Source of the DNA: a bacterium
GTDB lineage: Bacteria; Patescibacteriota; Minisyncoccia; Phycocordibacterales; Phycocordibacteraceae
Direction of reading: 5' to 3'
Assembly (NCBI GenBank): GCA_021817685.1
Contig: JAKAGD010000054.1
Location: 1-5,370 of the forward strand
DNA length: 5,370 nucleotides
The translations under genes were made by a program, and so were the position numbers. The notes beneath the pieces were generated by a model. The model saw nothing but the letters and a program-made list of their open reading frames with translations, was not told the origin of the DNA and did no database searches. This document shows, piece by piece, positions 1 to 4,495 of this stretch. Every line of letters begins with the position of its first letter. Position 1 is the first letter of the stretch.

Positions 1-40
1 CGGACAGAATGCGCCAATTCCCAAGAAATCGTTCCCCCAT
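1..40 (-). CDS. Possible 5' end of a leftward gene, cut by the window edge
   Basis: An open leftward frame begins at an ATG (38-40) and reads MGERFLGNWRILS to the window edge without a stop. A second in-frame ATG lies three codons upstream (47-49). The nearer ATG is preferred because a TATACT -10 box at 51-56 would start transcription near base 44, giving an almost leaderless message. No Shine-Dalgarno sequence is visible. The gene would lie downstream of rsmA on the same strand but has its own promoter-like signal. Only 13 residues are visible, so the product cannot be named and the call rests mainly on the promoter-start geometry. Confidence 0.35.
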   Translation of the reverse strand, partial: MGERFLGNWRILS

Positions 41-50
41 ATCGTTCATA

Positions 51-59
51 AGTATACCA
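51..59 (-). promoter_or_regulatory. Extended -10 promoter element, leftward
   Basis: On the minus strand the sequence reads TGGTATACT, an extended -10 (TGn) followed by a hexamer one base from TATAAT. It is followed by an ATG at 38-40 at near-leaderless distance. I see no convincing -35 box; the extended -10 could compensate. Confidence 0.45.
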
Positions 60-82
60 GCCGTGCGCGGAAGAGGCGCGGC
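60..82. repeat. GC-rich imperfect hairpin downstream of rsmA
   Basis: GCCGTGCGC (60-68) pairs with GCGCGGC (76-82), with one bulged T and a bulged or looped purine-rich centre (GGAAGAG). It lies 22 bp beyond the rsmA stop and just upstream of the leftward -10 element. It could stabilise the 3' end of the rsmA message, but no T-tract follows on either strand, so it is not called an intrinsic terminator. The rest of 1-103 shows nothing further. Confidence 0.3.
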
Positions 83-103
83 CCTGTCTGTATATAAGGT
101 GCG

Positions 104-895
104 TTAGGAACGGGCGAGGGAAAGCCACGCGGAGAGCGGCACGTCTTCGGCGCGCGCTTTCTCGGCTAGAACAGGCTTCGCCTGTTCGCCCGACGCGCCG
201 CTTCGCGGCGCGTTTAGGGGAATGGCGAACCCCGCTTCGGCCAGGTTATTCCGCACGAACTTCCGCTTGTGCGCGAACCCGGCATGGAGGAGCGTGAAAA
301 AGCGCTCCTCCTCGCCGCGCCCCGTGAAATGCGCCCGGGAGATCCCGCGGACGGTGAGCACGGCCGAATCCACTTTCGGCGCGGGAGAAAATGCGCCCCG
401 CGGCACCGTGAACTCATACTTCGGCGTCCCGTACGCCTTTACCGAGAGCGAGAGGATGCTCTCTTTCTTTGCGCGTGCGATGCGTTCGGCGACCTCCTTC
501 TGCACCAGGAGCGTGAGCGCGCTCGGCTGATTCGGGGCGGCGAGAAACATTCTGAAAATTTCTCCCGTGAGGTAGTACGGGATGTTCGCCACGAGCGCAT
601 ACCCTTTCGGGAGCGCCTCAATATCAAAAGTGCGGATGTCGCCGTGGATGAGTTCAAGCCGCCCGTCCGCTATCTCGCCCGCAAAGTCGGCCTGCAGTTT
701 TTCGAACAGCTCGTCATCGGCCTCCAGTGCGATGACCTTCTCCGCAAGCTTAAGGAGCTCGCGCGTGAGCATGCCGGTGCCGGGACCTATTTCGAACACG
801 GCCGCGCCCGGCGCGAATCCGGCCGTCTTCGCGATGCGTTCCGCAATGCGCGCGTGCATGAGGAAGTTCTGCCCGAGTGATTTCTTTGCTTTCAC
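104..895 (-). CDS. rsmA: 16S rRNA (adenine1518-N6/adenine1519-N6)-dimethyltransferase RsmA/KsgA
   Basis: This 263-residue protein is recognised as KsgA/RsmA, which uses S-adenosylmethionine to dimethylate two adjacent adenines in the 3'-terminal helix 45 of 16S rRNA during small-subunit maturation. Seen directly: the family N-terminus with KKSLGQNFL (4-12); SAM motif I FEIGPGTG (34-41); the acidic ribose-binding residue in IALEAD (E58); HGDI with D86; the catalytic NIPYY motif (104-108); and the small helical C-terminal domain with KRKFVRNNL (210-218). The start is GTG (893-895), placed exactly before the conserved KKSLGQNF block. No Shine-Dalgarno sequence is evident; a TATACC box at 901-906 suggests near-leaderless transcription. 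The length is normal for the family (about 260-280), but residues 228-242 are encoded by a 45-bp double palindrome that looks inserted, so the ancestral protein was probably about 247-248 residues. The gene diverges from the small His-rich gene. Stop TAA. Confidence 0.96.
   Translation of the reverse strand: MKAKKSLGQNFLMHARIAERIAKTAGFAPGAAVFEIGPGTGMLTRELLKLAEKVIALEADDELFEKLQADFAGEIADGRLELIHGDIRTFDIEALPKGYALVANIPYYLTGEIFRMFLAAPNQPSALTLLVQKEVAERIARAKKESILSLSVKAYGTPKYEFTVPRGAFSPAPKVDSAVLTVRGISRAHFTGRGEEERFFTLLHAGFAHKRKFVRNNLAEAGFAIPLNAPRSGASGEQAKPVLAEKARAEDVPLSAWLSLARS
170..214 (-). repeat. 45-bp in-frame double-palindrome element inside rsmA
   Basis: Two perfect hairpins sit back to back within the rsmA coding region. 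Hairpin 1 (169-187) has stem GAACAGGC/GCCTGTTC and hairpin 2 (193-213) has stem ACGCGCCGC/GCGGCGCGT. Each has a 3-nt loop (TTC on plus, GAA on the coding strand), and a 5-nt spacer separates them. On the coding strand both centres read GCGAAGC, a heptamer known to form an unusually stable DNA mini-hairpin. From 214 down to 170 the unit is exactly 15 codons, runs from AAC to GTT, and is flanked on both sides by CTA (217-215 and 169-167), like a 3-bp target duplication. Removing it with one CTA restores a typical KsgA C-terminus (GFAIP-LAEKARAEDVPL). Its nature as a mobile or dispersed element is inference; only this copy is in the window. Confidence 0.6.
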
Positions 896-897
896 GG

Positions 898-918
898 TAC
901 GGTATACTGTACACCGTA
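898..918. promoter_or_regulatory. Divergent promoter with 21-bp operator-like palindrome
   Basis: The 22 bp between the rsmA GTG and the ATG at 918 carry a palindrome TACGGTATAC-T-GTACACCGTA, with 9 of 10 positions paired around a central T. Inside it, TATACT (903-908, plus) and TATACC (901-906, minus) can act as -10 boxes for the two divergent genes. Typical spacing puts the start sites near 915 and 894, at or next to both start codons, so both messages would be leaderless or nearly so. No good -35 box is seen on either side. The symmetry may simply reflect a shared, bidirectional -10 element, or it may be a repressor site covering both promoters. Confidence 0.5.
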
Positions 919-1238
919 TGGAGAACTATCGCCTTACGCCGCACAATTTCGACACGGGAGGTCTCCGCAATTCACTGCGCTTCCAGCACGGGTTCGAACA
1001 CGCGGACCTTGAGCGCGCCAAAGAAGTGATACTCAAAGGCATTGAGCACGTCGAGCACAAGACAAAAACGACCTCCGGCATGGGTGCGCACCATTTTGAT
1101 ATCGCCATGAAGTATTACAAAGAGAATCCCGAGGGCAAGGCCGAGTGGAAAAGAATCCCCGAGCATCAGCGGCCGCATGTTGAAGCGGCCCTCAAAGAGC
1201 ATTTCGACATCGCAGAACCGGAGCAGGAAGCCGCTTAG
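918..1238 (+). CDS. Small His-rich hypothetical protein
   Basis: A 106-residue protein of unknown function. The ATG at 918 is chosen because it follows the TATACT box (903-908) at leaderless distance; upstream codons in this frame overlap rsmA in antisense and are a shadow. It has no signal peptide, membrane segment or cysteine and looks soluble, charged and mainly helical, with an acidic tail. Ten histidines are visible, several paired on putative helices: H24xxxH28, H44xxH47, H58-H59 and H83xxxH87, plus H9 and H95. A central block with EH residues, then HHFDIAMKYY and a Trp-containing segment, is loosely reminiscent of small DUF5661-like helical proteins, but I cannot confirm that. Metal binding is possible and unproven. 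It is divergent from rsmA and convergent with uvrD, with its TAG sharing bases with the uvrD stop. The coding-like composition, clean start and promoter make it a likely real gene. Confidence 0.8.
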   Translation: MENYRLTPHNFDTGGLRNSLRFQHGFEHADLERAKEVILKGIEHVEHKTKTTSGMGAHHFDIAMKYYKENPEGKAEWKRIPEHQRPHVEAALKEHFDIAEPEQEAA

Positions 1239-3142
1239 GCTTCAATGATATCCATTCCGTCGGTCTCGTCGTAGAGCATGAGACCGCCGCCGATGTCCGC
1301 AAGGAATGATGACGGCTCGGAGGCGTAGTCGCTGCCGTAGATCTTCCGGACGCGGGCGAGCGTGAGGATGAGCCGCTCTTTCGCGCGCGTCATCGCCACA
1401 TAGAAGAGGCGGCGCTCCTCTTCTTCGTCGCGGTCCGTCTCATTGCCCATGCCCTGGTGCGGGAACAGTCCTTCCTCCATGCCGGTCACGAATACCGTAC
1501 CGAACTCAAGCCCCTTCGCCGCGTGCACGGTCATAAGCGTAACGCCCGTTTTCTCTCCCTGATCCATTTCGTCCTGGTCGCTCGCGAGCGCCGCTTCGGC
1601 GAGGAAGGCGGCAATGCTTTCTTTTCCGGGCGCCGTATCGTAGCGCGCGGCGACCGAAGCGAGTTCCTCCACGTTCTCGAACCGCTCGCGGTCTTCCGCA
1701 TTCCCCTCCTCAAAAAGCGCGCGGCGCATGCCGCTTTTCTCCACGACGAGCTTCACGAACTCGGAGGGGATGAGCGCGTCCGCCGCGTGCGCGAGTTCGT
1801 TGATGATGTTCTCGAACGCCTCCACCTTTGCCTTCTCGCCGGCGCGAAGCGCGCTCCTATCCCCCGCCGCGAGCTTACCGAGCGTTATCTTTCCGATGCC
1901 GCGCGCGGGCGACGCCGCCGCGCGTATCTTGTCGACTTCGCGCGACGGGTCCATCGCGAGCCGCATCCACGCGAGTGCGTCCTTCACCTCCTTGCGCGCA
2001 AAGAAGTGCGTGCCGAGGAGTTTGTACGGCACTCCGGCGCGAAGCAACCCCTCTTCAAGCGCGCGGGATTGGAAGTTGGTGCGGAACAGAACACTGATAT
2101 CCTCCGGCCGCGTCCCGCCGCGTATGAACTCGCGTATGCGGAGCGCTACCCAATGCGCCTCGTCTTCCGCGCTGCGCGCCATGTGGACGGTGATGGGCTC
2201 GCCCTCTTCCCGCTCGGTCGTCGAATATTTCTCCTTGCGGTTCTTGTTCTTCTCGATGACGGCGTTCGCCGCGTCCACGAGATTTTTCGTTGAACGATAA
2301 TTGCGCTCCAGAATGATCGTCTGCGACTCCGGATATGCTTTATCGAACTCAAGCAAGTTCTCTATCGTCGCACCGCGCCAGGTATAGATGGTTTGATCAA
2401 TATCGCCGACGACGAATAAATTCCGGTGTTTTGCGGCGAGCATATTTGCGAGCCGCCCCTGGAGCTCGTTCGTGTCCTGATACTCGTCAATATGAATGTA
2501 GCGCCAACGGTCTTGTGCGAGCGCGCGGATATCGGCGTGTTCCTCCAGAAGGCGCACCGGGAGCGCAATGAGGTCGTCAAAGTCGAGCGCTTTCTCCGCC
2601 GCGAGCGTCTTCTCATAGCGAAGCCACGCTTCCGCCGCGATGCGATTGCCGAAGCTGGAGCGCGCGTGCTTTTCATAGAACTCCTGCGCGCGCATGCCCG
2701 CCCCTTTTGCCCGCGAGATGCGGCCCAAGACCGCGCGCGGCGAGAGCTCCTTCGTTTCCACATCGAGCGCCTTGAGCGCGGCGCCAATCGCCTTTTCCGA
2801 GTCGTCGCGGTCGTACACGCTGAAATAGCGCGGGATGCCGATGGCTTTTCCGTAGCTTTCGAGGAGCTCGCGCCCAAGCCCGTGGAACGTAGCGACAAAA
2901 GGCACGGGGCCGTCGTTCCCAAGCATGGCGCGCACCCGTTCGCGCATTTCGCGGGCGGCCTTGTTGGTGAAGGTCACGGCGAGTATCTCGCCGGCGGGCA
3001 CTCCGGTCCGAACCAAATGGTAGATGCGGGTGGTCAGGACCCGTGTTTTCCCGCTGCCGGCGCCCGCAAGGACCGAGATCGGGCCATCCGATGCCTGGAC
3101 AGCCCGTTTTTGCGCATCGTTGAGGCCTTCGAGGTATTTCAC
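1235..3142 (-). CDS. uvrD: UvrD/PcrA/Rep-family ATP-dependent 3'-5' DNA helicase
   Basis: A superfamily 1A helicase that unwinds DNA in repair and replication restart. From the GTG at 3140-3142 it is 635 residues. Motifs in order: Q-motif LNDAQKRAV (Q11), Walker A GAGSGKT (27-33), Ia TFTNKAA (57-63), II DEYQD (219-223), III GDIDQTIYTWRGA (246-258, with I where D is usual), IV ERNYRST (279-285), V TVHAAKGLEF (538-547), followed by GMEEGLFP, and VI YVAMTRAKERL (581-591). It stops about 40 residues after motif VI and so lacks the extended C-terminal domain of PcrA/UvrD that contacts partners such as RNA polymerase. Start: the GTG places residue 1 just before the canonical YLEGLN, with a TATATT box at 3149-3154 at leaderless distance. 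An in-frame ATG at 3193 would add 17 non-conserved residues. The gene overlaps the convergent small gene by 4 bp. The split into UvrD, PcrA or Rep subtypes is not resolvable by eye. Confidence 0.95.
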   Translation of the reverse strand: MKYLEGLNDAQKRAVQASDGPISVLAGAGSGKTRVLTTRIYHLVRTGVPAGEILAVTFTNKAAREMRERVRAMLGNDGPVPFVATFHGLGRELLESYGKAIGIPRYFSVYDRDDSEKAIGAALKALDVETKELSPRAVLGRISRAKGAGMRAQEFYEKHARSSFGNRIAAEAWLRYEKTLAAEKALDFDDLIALPVRLLEEHADIRALAQDRWRYIHIDEYQDTNELQGRLANMLAAKHRNLFVVGDIDQTIYTWRGATIENLLEFDKAYPESQTIILERNYRSTKNLVDAANAVIEKNKNRKEKYSTTEREEGEPITVHMARSAEDEAHWVALRIREFIRGGTRPEDISVLFRTNFQSRALEEGLLRAGVPYKLLGTHFFARKEVKDALAWMRLAMDPSREVDKIRAAASPARGIGKITLGKLAAGDRSALRAGEKAKVEAFENIINELAHAADALIPSEFVKLVVEKSGMRRALFEEGNAEDRERFENVEELASVAARYDTAPGKESIAAFLAEAALASDQDEMDQGEKTGVTLMTVHAAKGLEFGTVFVTGMEEGLFPHQGMGNETDRDEEEERRLFYVAMTRAKERLILTLARVRKIYGSDYASEPSSFLADIGGGLMLYDETDGMDIIEA

Positions 3143-3148
3143 TTTGCA

Positions 3149-3154
3149 AATATA
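3149..3154 (-). promoter_or_regulatory. Candidate -10 box for uvrD
   Basis: TATATT on the minus strand ends 6 bp upstream of the GTG at 3142, so transcription would start at or on the start codon. The -35 region (around 3172-3177, CCTGTG) is poor. It competes with the alternative that uvrD starts at the ATG at 3193, from the TATACC box at 3224-3229. Confidence 0.35.
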
Positions 3155-3192
3155 CCCTAAAAACCGCTCTCCACAGGTGTCCGGAGGCTTCA

Positions 3193-3220
3193 TTGACTAC
3201 CCGTCCCCCTCCGCTATACT
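3193..3220 (+). promoter_or_regulatory. Sigma70-type promoter for the LysM/M23 gene
   Basis: TTGACT (3193-3198) and TATACT (3215-3220), separated by 16 bp, give the best promoter match in the window. The predicted start site is near 3227, leaving a leader of about 46 nt before the TTG start. The -35 box overlaps the alternative uvrD ATG on the other strand. Confidence 0.7.
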
Positions 3221-3230
3221 CGGGGTATAG
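3214..3230. promoter_or_regulatory. Inverted repeat over the -10 box and start site
   Basis: CTATAC (3214-3219) and GTATAG (3225-3230) form a perfect 6-bp inverted repeat around TCGGG. It covers the plus-strand -10 box and start point and provides a TATACC -10 candidate on the minus strand (3224-3229). This resembles the rsmA divergent promoter: either an operator or a second bidirectional -10 arrangement. Confidence 0.35.
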
Positions 3231-3235
3231 CTGAT

Positions 3236-3265
3236 ATGGAAGTACTCAAGGAATGGCGTATGTAA
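3236..3265 (+). CDS. Possible nine-residue leader peptide
   Basis: An ATG at 3236 opens a short frame encoding MEVLKEWRM, ending in TAA at 3263-3265, ten bases before the end of the TTG start codon of the LysM/M23 gene. Its final codons ATG-TAA also form a minimal start-stop pair preceded by AAGGA (3248-3252) at 7-nt spacing, the only good Shine-Dalgarno match in this leader. The ORF may be chance; its position inside the leader and its stop within the hairpin loop make it worth recording. Confidence 0.2.
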   Translation: MEVLKEWRM

Positions 3266-3274
3266 GCCATTTTT
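3251..3274 (+). promoter_or_regulatory. Leader hairpin with T-tract (attenuator-like)
   Basis: AATGGC (3252-3257) pairs perfectly with GCCATT (3266-3271), with an outer G-T pair possible, around an 8-nt loop. A run of five Ts (3270-3274) follows immediately. The shape is that of a weak intrinsic terminator in the 5' leader of the LysM/M23 gene, and it would also mask the AAGGA ribosome-binding sequence partly. The stem is short, so an attenuator role is uncertain. Confidence 0.3.
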
Positions 3275-4439
3275 GTATTTAGGAAGCCCGACCGAATCCC
3301 CCCGTTTACCTATTGAATTAAAACCAAATCTTCCCGACTCGCTGACAGGCACGAGACCGGATACATATAAGGTGGTGCAGCAGTGCGCACTGCTCGTACT
3401 CGGATTCGCGATCATCATGGTCGCCGCTTCGTTTATGCCGAGCCGAGCCCATGCATTCTGGCCTTTTTCATCAAATGCGGACGCCGCAGTAAGCGCATCC
3501 ATGCCCGGTTCCTCCACGCCGGTGCTCGCCGCCGCCATCAACTTTGACCCGAACCCGGACAAGGGCTTGGGCGACACGATCCAGACGACCGGCGGCATTG
3601 CGCTCCTTGCAAGCTCCGGGCCTTCCGGCACTATCGCTGACGTGGCCGGCACAACGCCGCCCGGACGCATTTCCGTATACGTCGTCCGCCCGGGCGATAC
3701 GCTTTCTGAAATCGCCAATATGTTCGGCGTCTCGGTGAATACCATTATGTGGGCGAACAATTTGAATAGTGCGCGCGACGTGCACCCCGGCGACACGCTC
3801 GTCATACTTCCTATTTCCGGCGTTGAACGCACGATTGCCAAGGGCGATACGCTCAAGTCGCTTGCGAAGAAATACGGCGCCGATGCGGGCGAAATCGCGC
3901 AGTTCAACGGCCTTGATCCGGAGGAACCGCTTGCGGTCGGTTCAAAGATCATCATTCCGGGCGGCGAAATAGCGCCGGTAGCGGCGCCGAGCGCCGGCAA
4001 GGCGCCATCGCGGACCATCCGCGAACCATACCTGGGCGGCAGCGGCGCGGTGCAAAACGGCTACTACGAAAATCCGGTGCCGGGCGCCATCATCACGCAG
4101 GGCGTCCACGGATGGAATGCGGTTGACCTCGGCGCAGCGCGCGGCACGCCGGTCCATGCCGCCGCCGACGGCACGGTCATCATCGCGCGCAACAACGGCG
4201 GCTGGAACGGTGGGTACGGCAACTACGTCGTTATCACGCATGCAAACGGCAGCCAGACGCTCTACTCGCATATGCGGAGCGCCATCGTCTCGCCCGGGCA
4301 ATCGGTGTCATCCGGACAGGTCATCGGGTATGTCGGCTCTACCGGCATGTCCACCGGCGCGCACCTCCACTTTGAGGTCCGCGGCGCGGCGAACCCGTTC
4401 CGCAATTGTTCGGTCGGTTCGGTCTGTTCTCCGCAGTAA
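3273..4439 (+). CDS. Exported LysM-domain M23 peptidoglycan endopeptidase
   Basis: A 388-residue cell-wall hydrolase of the LytM/NlpD type. Order: N-terminal region (1-33), hydrophobic segment (about 35-56) with an AHA site (59-61) that could be a signal-peptidase cleavage point, a Gly/Ala/Pro-rich linker (62-134), LysM 1 (about 135-180, VRPGDTLSEIANMFGVS), LysM 2 (about 186-229, AKGDTLKSLAKKYGAD), a second linker, and an M23 domain (about 268-376). LysM repeats bind peptidoglycan; M23 enzymes are zinc endopeptidases that cut its peptide cross-bridges. Visible zinc or catalytic residues are H279 and D285 in HGWNAVD, H333 in LYSH, and H364/H366 in HLHFE. H279 is six residues before D285 rather than four. 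Two C-terminal cysteines (379, 385) might form a disulfide. The TTG start at 3273 lacks a Shine-Dalgarno sequence, and the long pre-signal region leaves other starts open, including GTG at 3372/3375. The gene has its own promoter and terminator, so it is monocistronic. Confidence 0.92.
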   Translation: MYLGSPTESPRLPIELKPNLPDSLTGTRPDTYKVVQQCALLVLGFAIIMVAASFMPSRAHAFWPFSSNADAAVSASMPGSSTPVLAAAINFDPNPDKGLGDTIQTTGGIALLASSGPSGTIADVAGTTPPGRISVYVVRPGDTLSEIANMFGVSVNTIMWANNLNSARDVHPGDTLVILPISGVERTIAKGDTLKSLAKKYGADAGEIAQFNGLDPEEPLAVGSKIIIPGGEIAPVAAPSAGKAPSRTIREPYLGGSGAVQNGYYENPVPGAIITQGVHGWNAVDLGAARGTPVHAAADGTVIIARNNGGWNGGYGNYVVITHANGSQTLYSHMRSAIVSPGQSVSSGQVIGYVGSTGMSTGAHLHFEVRGAANPFRNCSVGSVCSPQ

Positions 4440-4459
4440 TTCATTTCAAATAGAAACTT

Positions 4460-4495
4460 CCCGCGGCGCCTTTCGGCGCCGCGGGTGTTTTTATT
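4460..4495 (+). terminator. Strong rho-independent terminator
   Basis: A perfect 11-bp GC-rich stem (CCCGCGGCGCC, 4460-4470, with its complement 4475-4485) around a TTTC loop is followed by TGTTTTTATT. It begins 20 bp after the LysM/M23 stop. On the minus strand the loop is GAAA, a GNRA-type tetraloop, and a moderately T-rich run (AAGTTTCTATTT) follows, so it may also terminate the convergent comM-like gene, whose stop lies 6 bp away. Confidence 0.9.

Noticed and set aside
1..40. ERFLG shared by the left-edge frame and the alternative uvrD N-terminus as a repeat
   Set aside because: Only about 13 of 18 aligned bases match, and the uvrD copy is probably untranslated; likely coincidence.
60..82. 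Intrinsic terminator for rsmA
   Set aside because: The stem is imperfect and no T-tract follows on the minus strand, so it is listed only as a hairpin.
582..917. Upstream extension of the small His-rich protein
   Set aside because: This part is antisense to rsmA, Ser/Ala/Arg-rich, and precedes a clear promoter and ATG at 918.
1579..1590. 12-bp palindrome CGCTCGCGAGCG in uvrD
   Set aside because: Short, in frame with normal helicase sequence, no second copy or flanking repeat seen.
1457..2293. 278-codon rightward open frame inside uvrD
   Set aside because: Arg/His-rich shadow translation antisense to conserved helicase motifs; no start signal or family resemblance.
3227..3272. c-di-AMP (ydaO-type) or other riboswitch before the cell-wall hydrolase
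   Set aside because: The leader is only about 46 nt, too short for known riboswitches of this gene class, and no conserved aptamer core is visible.
3197..4018. 273-codon leftward open frame opposite the LysM/M23 gene
   Set aside because: Low-complexity Ser/Pro/Gly-rich translation with no motif; it lies antisense to a clearly recognisable LysM region and is explained by GC-rich codon bias.
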